Below are positions 36,197 to 48,000 of a DNA stretch of 64,000 bases, in pieces. The notes beneath the pieces were generated by a model. It did no database searches. It worked only from the letters and a program-made list of their open reading frames with translations, and was not told the origin of the DNA. Source of the DNA: Desmodesmus armatus (Eukaryota > Chlorophyta > Chlorophyceae > Sphaeropleales > Scenedesmaceae); the NCBI GenBank assembly GCA_007449985.2, contig VIIQ02000091.1:1-64000 (forward strand), given 5' to 3'. Positions within the stretch are counted from its first letter, which is position 1; the number at the start of each line of letters is the position of its first letter. A program made the translations under genes and the position numbers.

Positions 36197-39100
36197 ATGA
36201 ACACACTCCTGTTACGCACTTTGGAGCTGAAGAAGACCCCTAGCTTGCAGACCTTTGCTCAGTACAGGGAGGCTGAGAGTCAAAACTGCCGTCACTCGTC
36301 TGTCACCAGCGAGGGAGAGCTCCTTGAACATCAGACACTTGAGCTTCGTGTGCACCCTCCCAACGTGAGCAACGCCACAGGACAGAACCTGATGTCAGCA
36401 GCTGACCAGCATCACCACAGCCCTGGCAGCACCTGTCCTGCAGTTTGCATGCCCTGCAGCTGGGGGGTGCTGCTATGCTGCCTTCAGCTAGGCCCCCTGC
36501 CTCAGCCTGTCAGGTGGCATGCAGCAAGCAGCAGTGGTGCTGGCAGTGATGTACTATCAATAGCTGTGCTGTTGCTGTTGCTGTGCTGTTGTGCAGGTAA
36601 CTGTGGACAATGAGACCTACGACGACCGCACCATCATCACAGTGGACAGCGCCAACAGGCCCGGCACGCTTGTTGAGGTGGTGCAGTGCCTCACAGAGCT
36701 AGGCCTCAACGTGAAGAAGGCACGCATCAGCAGCGACGGAGGGTGAGTCAAGAGCTGTGGGGAGCTCATGCTGCATGTCCAGCACACCCACACACTTTGC
36801 TTACTTGAGGGCCTGGCCGCTGCAAGCAGATGCTATGTGCACAAAGCAGGCGTAGCAGGTTCCAAAGAGTTTTTCTGCTGCTTTTGGTTAGGCTCTCCTG
36901 CTAAGGAAGGCCTGGGCTGCCTGACACGTTACAATTGTGCTGGTATGGCTCTGTGCATCCCAATCTGCAACGTCGTGCTCTCAACGGGCGTCCGCTGCTG
37001 GTGGCTGCTTATGCAGGTGGTTTGTTGATGAGTTCCACGTGACAGAAGCAGCTGCAGGTCACACACCACACGTGAGCAGCAGGCGGCTAGGACGCAGCAG
37101 CTAGCCAGGCAGGCAGCCACCCCGTACGCACGCTTTGATGTACACCTGTGTCATGTCACATAGCACAACCTGTGCTGACATTTGCCGCAGCTGCCTGCTG
37201 CGCCCTGCACTAGCAGCTGCAGTCATGAATAGTCGTCAGTAACCCAAGCATGTTGGCGCCAAGCCCAGCGTGACACCTGGCATGCGCGGTGGTGCACACT
37301 GTCTCTTTTGAAAAGCAGCAAGCTGATAAGTGGAACGCACAACGTTGAGGTCAGCCAACAATGCAGCTGTTTGCACTCGTGCAGAACTCAAGCCCCACAT
37401 GCCACCTTGCATGTCATAGTTGTGATGATGTCACCATGTTGCCTGCGCGCGATCCTGCACGCTGTCCTGCATACCTGTCCTGCTGCAGAGCAAGAAAGTT
37501 GTGAGTGAGAAGAAGCTGAAGGTGATCAAGGCTGTGCTGAATGTGGACTATGAGCCAGAACACGAGTCAGACGGCAGCCAGCACGGCGGCGCACACCACC
37601 GGCCAGTCTCGGAAACGTTCGACGAGGTACGTGTGGGTGCACATGCATGGCTGCTGGGCTCTTCACGCCACTCCGCTGCATGGTGTGGTCCATCCAGCGC
37701 AGGGATGTTGTATCGGGTTGTGTTGAGGAGGGTGGGGCTGGTTGTGGGCGGGCGGCCATGGGCGTGGTACACATCGTGTGATGCTTGCTAGGCTGGATGG
37801 ACCATGGCATGTTCTCTTGTAGTCCCTGATCAGTAACAAGGGCCCACTAAACAGGTTGGAGCTCGGGAGCTTCTTGCCGTACAGCTGCGGCCGGCACGGC
37901 ATGCAGTCAACCCGCGTCAGGGGTGTTCTCATCGCAATTTCATGCACGTTGAAAGCATCCTGCACGTGCACCGCTGTGCTGACTCCTCACTAGTTGGTGC
38001 GTGTATGTGTGCTGCATGATGCGCAGGTGTGGCAGCACAGCACAGTGTTTGAGCTGGCAGGTCAGGACCGGTCCGGCCTGCTGGCCGACGTGCTGCAGCT
38101 GCTCACCCACAACGGCTGCAACGTGGGCTCCGCAGCAGTGTGGACCTACAGCGGGCGTGCAGCCTTCGTTGTCAGCGTGGTCGAGGGCTGCGGGCAGCCC
38201 ATACGGGACGCAGGCAAGCTCGCGCGGCTGAAGCAGCTGCTGCATCAGATGATGGACAGCGACGGGAACGGCATCGTGACAGCGCAGCCGGTGAAGGGGT
38301 TGATTCACTATGAGCGCCGCCTGCACCAGCTGCTGTTGAAGGAAGAGGAGAAGGAGTGGTTGCGGACGAAGGACCATATCCTGGCAAGGCTGCAGCTGCG
38401 GAACGCCAACTGCAGCTGCAGTTGCCACGAGCAGCAGGGGGCCAGCGGGCCGCAGCAGCAGGCGCTGGGCAGTAGCAGTAGCGGCTCCGTGGGGGCCGGG
38501 AACGGCGGCAGCGGCAGCAATGGCAGCTTGTCGAACGGCCTCCAGCAACAGCAGCAGCAGGCCCTAGGGGGTTCGTTGGGTGGTGCTTGCTGCTGTTGTC
38601 AGATGGAGCAAGCGGAGCGGCACATTGTGCACAGGTAAGGAACTGGCGGAGAGGACAGTCTTGCATGCTGCACGCCGCCGGATGGCAGTTGCATATCCTG
38701 CATTCATGCAATGTGTGGGGCCCCTTGACTATGCAGTGAGACGCCGCCGCTGGGACCTACCACGCCTCCCCACCACACATCTGCTGACACACTGCCACAT
38801 GCCTCACTCCTTCCTCACGAGTATTCCTGCACCATCACCATTTTTCATCTTGCGCAGTGAGACGCCGCCGCCGGGCCCTGCCACGTTGCCCCACCACACC
38901 CCCTCATCCTCTGCCAGCACCCTTGAGGAGATGCATGCAAAAAACCTGTGTTTGATGAGTGATTGATCAATGTCTCACCTACACTTGTGCCACTCTTTCC
39001 AACCACTCTTTCAAATCATCACGTGCAGTGAGACGCCGCCGCCTGGCCCCGTCACGCCGCCCCACCACACCCCCTCCTCCTCTGCCGGCACCCTTGAGGA

Positions 39101-41676
39101 GCTGCTGAGTGAGTCTGACAAGCTGCTGATCAGCCCCAAGTTCAGCAAGCCGCACGTGACCATCCAGCACTACTGCCACCTCAACTACTGGATGGTCACC
39201 ATCCGCTGCAAGGACCGCAACAAGCTGTTTTTTGACACAGTCTGCACGCTCAGCGACCTCAACTATGACGTCTACCATGGGGCCATCGACCAGGTGTGTA
39301 GCCACAGGGAGTGCATCCAGCCAATGCAACCAGTGTGTTAAACACATGAGATACAACCATCAAGTGCATGTCATGACGACAGGCTTGTGTGTGTGTGTGG
39401 GGGGGGTTTGGGGGGGGGGGAGACAGCGACCTGTTCTGGGACACAGTCTGCACTCTCAGCAACCCCACCCATGACGTCTACCATGGGGCCATCGACCAGG
39501 TTGGTGGGGGCACAGATCCTAGCGGGGGGGGGGGTAGGTAGGGCAGGCTGCCGTGGTGGTGTGTGCAGCAGAGTGTGGCCGCAGCAGAGAGGGTAGCATT
39601 CTACAGTACAGTACAGTATTTTGGCAGCCTGCAGCAGTAGTGTCTGTGTGCCAGGATGGCGCCACAGGCCAGGAGGGGTCATGGAGTGACTCCGGTGCTG
39701 GTGGCAGTTGGGCACCACATGCTCTTGAGCAGCAGCAGCGGCACCACCACCACCACTTGCAGGCGGTGCAATGGAGGGAGAATATGTGTTGTGCACAGAG
39801 AATGACGTGTAATGATGATGATGACAGTGGAATAAGTGGCACAGCCTCCACAACAGAACAGATACTGGGCCAGCAAGCGACATCGTGTGCTGTTGTCAAG
39901 TGCTGCCGGTGTATTCTACCATGACCGTGTGCTGTTGGTGATTTTTGCGCCCATTGCACGCACCCCACCCACCGCTGCACCGCAGGGGGGTGACTTGGAC
40001 GTGCAGCTGTACTGTATTTGGCCATGCTTCAGGGTCTGTGTCTCCTCCTACATGCCTGATTCTCAGTGCTGCACGCACCCCACCCACCGCTGCACCGCAG
40101 GAGGGTGACCTGGCTGTGCAGCTGTACTACATCCGGCCCCGCTTTGGCGACTTCTTCTGGGACAGTGTGAAGGCCACCAAGCTGCGGGTCATGCTGGAGG
40201 CAGCAATACAGCGGCGCTTCCCCAAGGGACTCAAGGTGCGTGTGGGCTCATAAGGAGACTGCCTGTGGTCTTGTGTAAGGAGACTGCATGTGGCTGGCGC
40301 AGGCCCCACACGGGAAAACAGCTGTACAGAAGGTTCCAGCCAGGGCTAAGCAGTCCACCACAAACCTAAGACGAGAAGGGGGGGGGGCACGTCGAGGGAT
40401 GCAATGTGTGTCGACACGTGACTTGTTGTTAAGCACAGAGGATGAGAGTTCCCACAGCGGAACATGTGGCGCAGCCTTCACCCAGGGGGAACTCAAGGGG
40501 TGTTGCGAGACACATGAGGTGCAATCAGTCAGTTAAACTCAGCAGAATAGTTGGGCATATTAGTAAGAATGCAGGACATGTGTGTGTGCTTGTAAGGAGA
40601 CTGCCTGTGGTCTGGTGAGCTAGAGAAGAGTGCATGTGGCTGGTGAGGAAAGCGCAAGTGGAGTCACACCCGCTCAATCCTTGTGTCAGGGCACGGGGTT
40701 TACCAACATGCGTGTGGCGCCTGCGTGCCCTGGTCTCTCGCCTCACCTGCGTCACCTGTCATTGTTGATACGTTGAGCACTGCAGTACTACTGTCACCAC
40801 TGCTGTTGGTTCCCCCCCCCCCTCTCCTGTCAGGTCCATGTGCGCCACATGCCTGCCAGCAGCAACTCCCACCTTGGCCAGAACTGGCTGGCTGACCTCA
40901 CCGCTGCGTGGAAGGAGGCGGGGCTGTGGATCACACGTGCAAAGGTACGCGCAAAGCCCTGTGTCTCAATCTATAGACCCCCACCCCCTTGGGCATGTAA
41001 GTTCACCAAGTTGTGTTGTGCAGCAAGCGCGAGCAAGACTGATGCCGTGCATTCAACTTGCTCTTGGTTCCCTAACTCTTGGTCCAGCGTGGTATGCCGG
41101 TGTTGTGCAGTGCAAGAACCCCCTTTGATGCCTTCCATGTCAATGCGTAGCGGTTGTCTTTAGTGCGAGGTGCCATGCCCAGCAGTGCTGCAGAAGGCTT
41201 CCCTCATGCTGTATCGCTGAAAATGTACAATCCTGAGGGGTGTACAGCAACGCACTGACGGTGGGGTTGTTGCTGTTGCTTCATCTTCTGCTGCTGCTGC
41301 TGCTGCTGCTGATGTGATGGCGGTGGCGCTTATGCTGGCAGGTGCGTGCGTACACAGACCATGGCCACACGCTGTACGTGATGGATGAGCAGGGCCAGCC
41401 CCCAGACCCGCGCAAGGTGCAGTCGGCCTGCCAGGCTGGCGGTGGCCTGCAGCAGGGCCCCCAGAGGGCCTGCCGCTGGGGGTGTCGCCCCCAAACATGG
41501 GCGGCATCATAGGCAGCAACTCGGGCGGGACGGCTGTGGCGGCGGCCGCGGCAGCAGCGGCGGCGGCCAGCAAGGCAGGGGAGAATGCGCCGCTGAGTCA
41601 GGGGGCGAAGTTCTTCTACATGCTGCAGAAGCGCGGTGGTTGGGATGGCAGTCCCAATAGCCTGACGTCGATGTGA
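36197..41676 (+). CDS. ACT-domain repeat (ACR-type) protein with four ACT domains
   Basis: ACR proteins consist of repeated ACT folds, resemble the regulatory part of bacterial GlnD, and are thought to sense amino acids; the ligand here is unknown. Exons: 36197-36364, 36597-36742, 37017-37071, 37489-37626, 38027-38634, 39029-39293, 40101-40235, 40834-40944 and 41342-41676 (TGA). ACT1 is near residues 60-120 (TIITVDSANRPGTLVEVVQC). ACT2 is near 172-230 (STVFELAGQDRSGLLADVLQ). ACT3 is near 420-490 (WMVTIRCKDRNKLFFDTVC). ACT4 is near 510-575 (HLGQNWLADLTAAWKEAG, then THE VRAYTDHGHTLYVMDEQG strand). A Gln/Ser/Gly-rich linker with CSCSCH and CCCC clusters separates ACT2 and ACT3. In the last exon the frame slips by one missing base in the C run at about 41458-41462, then continues to WDGSPNSLTSM. 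Corrected length is about 653 residues. Introns 5 and 6 contain copies of exon edges. Confidence 0.85.
38730..39110 (+). repeat. Two echoes of the exon 6 start in ACR intron 5
   Basis: Real exon 6 starts at 39029 after GTGCAG with TGAGACGCCGCCGCCTGGCC. The same edge occurs at 38737 (after ATGCAG) and 38858 (after GCGCAG). The second echo extends through SSSASTLEE before diverging at about 38931. All three have an AG acceptor and can be read in the correct phase for the start (SETPPPGP-like), with SETPPLGP in the first. Spacing is 121 and 171 bases. Confidence 0.85.
39230..39500 (+). repeat. Echo of the exon 6 end with donor in ACR intron 6
   Basis: The exon 6 tail encoding DTVCTLSDLNYDVYHGAIDQ (ending 39293, then GTGTGT) is repeated at about 39440-39499 as DTVCTLSNPTHDVYHGAIDQ, followed by a donor GTTGGT. 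Both are followed by G-rich intron sequence. The duplicate could act as an alternative 3' part of the exon. Confidence 0.8.
39950..40135 (+). repeat. Echo of the exon 7 start in ACR intron 6
   Basis: The acceptor context CGCACCCCACCCACCGCTGC occurs twice (39959 and 40075). After the first CGCAG, at 39986, the sequence reads like the real exon 7 (GGTGACTTGGACGTGCAGCT versus GGTGACCTGGCTGTGCAGCT), then degenerates after the codons for LYCIWP. Period about 116 bases. Confidence 0.85.
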
Positions 41677-42472
41677 GTGTGTGGGCGCGGGCAGGTGTGG
41701 TGCGTCAGGAGTGCTTGGTGTGTGCGCAAGGGATGCAGAGAATTTGGTGTGTTGTGGATTGCCATGGCTCTTGATGTCTGTACAGCATGCTTCATGGCAA
41801 TTGCAAGTGGTGCTGAGTTGGGGCTGTTATGACATGGTATCATGAGGCAACCTGTTCAAAACCATCATCAGCAGGCCATACCCCTTGCAGAAGGGTGTCC
41901 GCATGCTCTGCACTGTGACCCGCTTGTGTGCATCCCAGCATGGGTGCAGAGGCAGTCAGAGGGCCCCACACACCAGGCCGCCCTTGCAAGTTGTCGTGCT
42001 CGTGTGTTTCTGCAAGGCGAGTGCATGCAGAGTCGCACTTTCCGCACAGTCTCAGCACAAATAGTCAGACAGTGACATTGGCACTGTAGGTGTGCTTATG
42101 GAGTCGCAGATGGTGTGTTGCAGTGCTGACACTGGAGCGTCGTATGTGCGTTCTGTGCTGCACAGCTGTTTGTCTGGTGTGGTGCCTCCTGTCCGCCTCT
42201 GTGGCCTGCATCCAGGCCCTGAGTGCACTGCTGTGCTGGGGCTATGCCTGTTGGGCATTCTGTGACACTGGATCTGCACAGCCAACACAATGAATCCGTG
42301 ATGGGCTGTGGTGCTTTTTTCTTTGGTATCTGTGCATGAAGCACTGCTGGGCTGTTGCAGTGCTGCTCTGTACACAAAGTTTGCAGGCCAGCATTCTTTT
42401 ATTGTGTGCTCTGGCGATTTTTGGTAATGGATTGCAGTAGGAGCATGAGATGCTGTACTGATGGTGTCTGCG

Positions 42473-42477
42473 TGTAA
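42473..42477 (+). terminator. TGTAA poly(A) signal candidate, ACR gene
   Basis: TGTAA about 800 bases past the ACR stop, facing the oppositely directed signal of the HAD gene about 110 bases away. Confidence 0.35.
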
Positions 42478-42583
42478 CTTCCCCATAAAGTCACCTCAGG
42501 CTGTTGCTGCGTCAAAATGCCGTTGGTACTGGATTGTGCTTTTGGCAACAGCATCTTTCAAGAGCACATGGAAGTGCTCAACT

Positions 42584-42588
42584 TTACA
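42584..42588 (-). terminator. TGTAA poly(A) signal candidate, FMN hydrolase-like gene
   Basis: TTACA on the + strand, about 360 bases past the minus-strand stop. Together with 42473 it marks a convergent transcription boundary. Confidence 0.4.
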
Positions 42589-42945
42589 TGGCCACACAAA
42601 AAATAGTGCCAACAGGCACAGCTTTGCACACATACGACGCCAACAGGTGATGCAAAGCACAACACAACAGTCCACTCGAGTGTGGACTTTGCAGGAATGA
42701 CACAGCTGGGCTGGTGTTGCAGCCCTCATGATATACAGACAGCACTATTTGCTAGGTTCGCTTTTCGATGACACCATGACAGTAAATGGCAGTACATACA
42801 GGGGGCTAACAGCCATGCGGCTGCAGCATACAGGACAAGGACAACCAGCCATGCAGCACCGATACAGCATCATGCAAAAGCGCATGCCTGTGCTGTGCCA
42901 AGCACAGCAGCATGCGCTGTTCTTGTTGGGTCAAGGGGCAACTGG

Positions 42946-44665
42946 TCAGAACTCCAAGCCCAACTGCTGCAGCTCTTCTTCAAGGGCCTTAGCACAGCCA
43001 GTGAACTTGATTGCTTTGAGGCCGGCAGCAGCTGCAGCATCCACGTTTGGCTGCCTGTCATCAACAAAGATCAGCTGTGCTGGGGACACCTGTAGGTGTG
43101 ACACAGCAGCCTGGTAGGCACCAGCTGCTGGCTTGCGCATGCCCTGCACAGCCAGACGATGCAGCCAGCAGGTTGCAGGATGATTCAGGCACAGCCATAA
43201 GCTCCTGTTTGGAGCGCACATGGGGTTTCCTTGCTGACACCGCAAATATGCTGACCGCATGAAGCTCTCCTTGCCTTGCACCCCTCCCAGCACCACACAA
43301 AGCCTTCAAGGGTTCTCACGGCATCAGAGCGCCACAGGCAAGAAGGCACGTGCCACACAGACCTCAGTAGAGGACACCGCAAATTACTGGGACTCAAACA
43401 GTGGGCTCAGAAGCCAAGCGTTCAAGCTTGTTTTTTCATTAACAGTGCCGCAATTGATCCGTTGCAGCACCTCAAACATAGTTTGTTCATCCTAGCCCAA
43501 ACTGCTCCACTCCAATACACCACACAGCAAGCCCAGCACACACATCAGCCAGGCCCCACAAACACAACTGCCACATACAACCCAACTTCACGCACCCATC
43601 AACCTTGGCGGCCCTCTTTCATAGGCCCTCCCACAACAGTACAAGCAATAGGCGACAGATGCATCATGCCAGCAGTGCATGTGATGCTGCCTGTCTCTGC
43701 TCTCACCTTCATAGGGCCTTGGCATGACAGGAAGGTCCACTGCAGGTACTCTGACAACTGCAGCTTCTCTTCGATGAGCTTGTACCTACATCCACAAACA
43801 AGCAGCAGGGCAGGCCACAGGCGTGTTCAGCGAAAAAGAGCAGCTGAGTAAAGCTGCTGGGTGCTGTCATCACAACCATGCATCACATCACCATGCATGC
43901 TCACAGCTGTGCAGCTGCGCAGGCCTCATCAAGCAGTTGTTGCACCCACTGTTTGTCACCGCTGTCAGTGGTCACCAATTCAAAATCGTAAATGACATGT
44001 CAAACATCCTCACCAGATCGGGTAGTTGCTCATGGCGTGCAGGTCATATCCAGCAGACTTCAGGCGTTGCAGCAGCTGTGGCATCCCATCAATGAACCTG
44101 TAGTGTTCAACCTGGAAGGAGTGAGGCACAGTCTGCACCAGCACGGGCTGCAGGCAGGGCTGTGGGCAGCAGCTGGGGTGCAGCATGTGTTGCCCTCACC
44201 ATGTGCTGCACCAGCGCTTGTCCATCAAACTGGCGACCATCTGCAAAGAACTTTTCGAAGAGCTGGTCTTGGTTGATCACGTCGTTCTCAAACTCCACCC
44301 AGGCTGCAGGCAAAAAATGCAGGGGGAATGAGGCTCAGGGGCTGGATTGACTGTGGTGCCGATGGTGCAGGAGAGTTGTGTGGAAGGGACGGACCTGTTG
44401 GGTGCTTGGCTGCCAGGAGCTCCTTGAAAGACATGTCGAAGAAGCGCGGCATGTGCTCAAAGAACGGGTCGGTTACGATCGTGTCCATGATGTCCAAGAG
44501 CAGCACGGGTTTGGATGTTTCCATACTGCTGGACTGACCAGCCGGTGCTGCTGCTGCTGACAGAAAGGGCTGCTGCCGCAGAGGGCACGTTGCAGCGCCC
44601 CGCGGACACAGAACGCTATTGCGGATCTGCCTGGTGCATGATGAGAGAGACAGGCCGCAATGCAT
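42946..44665 (-). CDS. FHY1: HAD-family phosphatase similar to plastid FMN hydrolase FHY1
   Basis: Arabidopsis FHY1 dephosphorylates FMN to riboflavin in plastids. Minus-strand exons: 44665-44395, 44303-44200, 44111-44014, 43785-43707 and 43143-42946. They join in phase to 249 residues. Residues 1-47 are Ser/Arg/Ala-rich, consistent with a transit peptide. HAD motif I is LLLDIMDTIVTD (nucleophile D58, second Asp D61), followed by the plant-like FFDMSFKELLAAKHPTAWVE. Motif II is the Ser in HAMSNYPIW, motif III the Lys in GMRKPAAGAYQ, and motif IV the Asp pair in IFVDDRQPNV. The order and spacing agree with FHY1 as I remember it; substrate specificity is inferred. The start at 44665 is the first in-frame ATG of a longer open stretch. 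Convergent with the ACR gene and divergent from the next gene. Confidence 0.82.
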
Positions 44666-45022
44666 CGGCTTGCAAATGCGGCGGCAGCGGATCTGACAGG
44701 CTCGCTTTGCCTGCAGTTCAAAGTCGCATTGCCACAGCAAAGCCAACGTAGCAGGTATGTTGAGGAAAGACGACAGGATTGGGATTGGACTGGGTGGCTA
44801 AGGGTTGCACTGGTGCTAGGATTAACAGCGGTTTTGTGTGTTTGGGGCTCTGCATTGGTGGACACTTCCAATCCATTCCAGCAATGCCCTCAGAACACTC
44901 TGCCACAAGCGTGGGAGCGAAGGGAGTTCGTCGCGGTAGTGTGCTGTAGGTGGCATAGATCAACTGTGTGGTGTCAAAAGCCAAAGCTTCCCAGTTCACT
45001 TCCCCTGTTACAGTCAGCAGTC
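44666..45022. promoter_or_regulatory. Intergenic region between divergent FHY1-like gene and conserved plastid-type gene
   Basis: 357 bases separate the two start codons and should contain both promoters. No distinct motif is seen. Confidence 0.35.
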
Positions 45023-48000
45023 ATGCAGCTGCGGCAGGCGTATATGCGCAGCCTAGGCAGCAGGCCTGCTAGCAGCTCGTCCTGTAGGGTAAGGACCCCA
45101 GCACGGGGCCTGAGCAGTTCTGGTGTGAGGGCCAACGCCATCCAAATTGCAGGTAAAGCATGCATTGATGCACTGTCCTTGCTGTTGGTGCGCTGAAACC
45201 TCCATAAAGCAAGCTGAGGACTTTATTTACATGCCCCACTTGGTCTTATTTGCTTGCAGAGCACGCAGCTTACATCTCAGAGGTAGCAGTTGTGCCGTGC
45301 CCCAAGCGCCTGCCTACTCTCCTCAAGGTGGTGGGGTGTGGAAGGGTGGAAGGGGGCAGCATATTTACACACGCACTTTTGAGACCAGCCGGCCATCATC
45401 ATGACTGTTCATCATGACATGTAGCTGCTGGATGCAACTCAAGCGTCAGCACACTGTAGGAGGGCAGCTGCACAGCTGCCCATGGTCTGTTTGCAGGCTC
45501 CTGCAGGTTGACTTGCACAGTCCCAGTGCAGGCTGGAAATCGGTGCCATGTACGATGCATCATACCCATCATTGCAGCAGCTTTGTGGAATCTGCAACCC
45601 GCCAGGAGCCGAGCAGTGGCATGCACATGCAGTTTTGGGCATGGGCCTATCAACAACAGCTGTCCGAATTGGGCCCACTGACGTGCTTTGATTTGGGGTG
45701 TTGGCTTGTAGGTGCTGGAGGCTCAGGGTCACTCCCTGCTGTCTCCTTCGGACAGGTCTGGCCTGCACCCACTGGTGGTACCGCTCACCACATTCAACAG
45801 CACTCAGGAAGCAGGTCAGCAGCTATATGGTCACAGCCAGCCCGCAGCTGCCTGCGATACAGCTGTTTGAGTGCACACGGCAAGGAGCCACTTCCTGCAC
45901 AGCACAGAACATGACTGCATACATACAGTCCGGAAACAATTGGCTCGGCAACATGACAGACAGTCTCCCACCAATCTGTTTTGTACAGCAACAATATACT
46001 CTCTGCGTCTGCACAAACTTATGTGTGCGGTGTTGCAGCCAGGCACGCCAGGCAAACCTGCTGCCTGGTACTTGGTGTGTTGTTACCATTACCGCACTCC
46101 TGTCTATGTGGCATGGGGCGTATGGAACAGCAGCTGTCAGATGCCACGGCGTGTGATTGTTGTTGTCAAATGCCTCAATGTGTGTCCATGTTTATGGGGC
46201 ATCAGCAGTTTGGGACAGCAGCTGTCAGATGCCACAACGTGTATATATGCATGCTTTTTGCCTTGCTGTGCTGCTGTTTGTTCCTGCAGATGCTGGCAAG
46301 GCTGTGCTGGGCCTGCTGCGCTGGCCCCAGCCCAACCAGCACAAGGCCATGCAGCTGCCCCTGGTCAGCATGCAACGGGATGGCGGGAACCTCACGCTGC
46401 TGGCACGCAGTGTGGACGAGTACCTGCACAGGTTGGTGCTTGTTTTGCTTCCTTTGCTGTCAGCCTCCTTGCGGACTGACCCATGCGGGTAGCTGCGCTG
46501 TCACCGGCCGCACCAGCCTGGCAGGACAGACTGCGCCGTTGCTGGGTTCGAGCAAAGTGCCGCTATATGGTAATGTGTCCGCAACCGCCAGCGTGACCAC
46601 CGTATGCCTGTGGCACATGCCATCTTGCATATAAGCCGGTTTTGACGGGCACCTTCCATTTGTCACACCTTACTGTGCTGGCATGCGTGCTGCATGTGTG
46701 CTGGCGTTTTCCTGTAGGTTGCTTGCTGAGGAGGACGATGCAGCCGGGCCTGGGCCCATCAGCCGAGCAGCAGGCGAGGAGGGTCAGGCGCTGTATCAGG
46801 CGGGTGCTGTTGAGGCTGAGGGATTCAAGGGGAAGTTCAACCAGTACCTAATCCGCAAGGTGAGCATGGCAGCTGCACGCAGTGAGTATGTAGGTATCAA
46901 GTATCTGGAGTACAGTACAGTACGGTAAAGTACAGTACAGAATTAGCACTTGGTGATTGAGTACTCATCACCAAATACCAAGGACAGTACAGTGTAAGTA
47001 CTGCACACCAGCAGCATGTGTTGAACACCGTCGGGAAAGACAAATACCCTGCAGTATGTTGCAGAGAATATGAACCGTAGCAACATTGATGCGTGTCCTT
47101 CCCTTCCCTTGGTTCTTCTGTCGCCTGCATACAGCACTGTGGCCTGATGCCATGCGACTAACCAAGCCTACAGCTACCCAACATTGCTGCTCACTGTTGC
47201 TGCTGCACCCCTGCACACAACTGCCGGGCGGTCTGGTTGTTGACTTGACTGGTGCTTTGGTAATTGTCACTGACTGGTTGAACTGTTTTTCTAGGTGGGC
47301 ATGTTCCCTGACGTGTGCGAGGCTCTGTCCCTTGGCCACTTGGCGCGCGGCGACCAAACATCAGCGATGGTGGCCAGTGAATGGTACATGCGGAACCAGC
47401 ACTTCCCCGGATGGGGCCGGCCTTATGAGTTTGCCTCAGAGCTGTTCAACAAGGTGAGCAGGCAGGCAGGCAGCCGTCACAGACTCTGTCCTTTGTGAAA
47501 GCAGCGGTGCTAGCGGCGCCGCTGCTAGTAACCATTGCCACATGCTGCTGTGATGGGTTCCCGAGCAGCTGCTCCTGTTGCAACGCACACGCCCTGCCTT
47601 CGCCGCTATCAGGTGTGTCATACTGCTGCTGGTGACACGGCGCAACAGGCGCAAACATCGTTGCGGGGCGGATTTTGCTGAGAGCCGATTTTCTCTTTTC
47701 TGTTGGTTACTGGTGATCTGCATGCAGATCGGCAAGAGGCAGGAGGAGGAGCGGGACATGGCCCGGTATGCCTTGCGCAACCCCTGGTGGACGCTGTCAA
47801 ACTTTGACGCCACGCGCAAGGCCACGGCGTTGCAAGGGGATGCCAAGCAGGTGCACTGGCAGCTGAGCGAGGCAGCCACGGCGGCATCTACAGCATCGGT
47901 GACGGGCTTCAACTACAAGGAGCCAAAAACACAGCAGGAGGTAAGAGTGCTGGCAAGCACCTTGGTGCTGGGCATGGCCAGACCATTGGAGTTTGCTGAG

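Noticed and set aside
46130..46250. Repeat of ACAGCAGCTGTCAGATGCCA in intron 3 of the plastid-type gene
   Set aside because: A genuine short direct repeat, but it is not derived from an exon and has no coding or structural sign.
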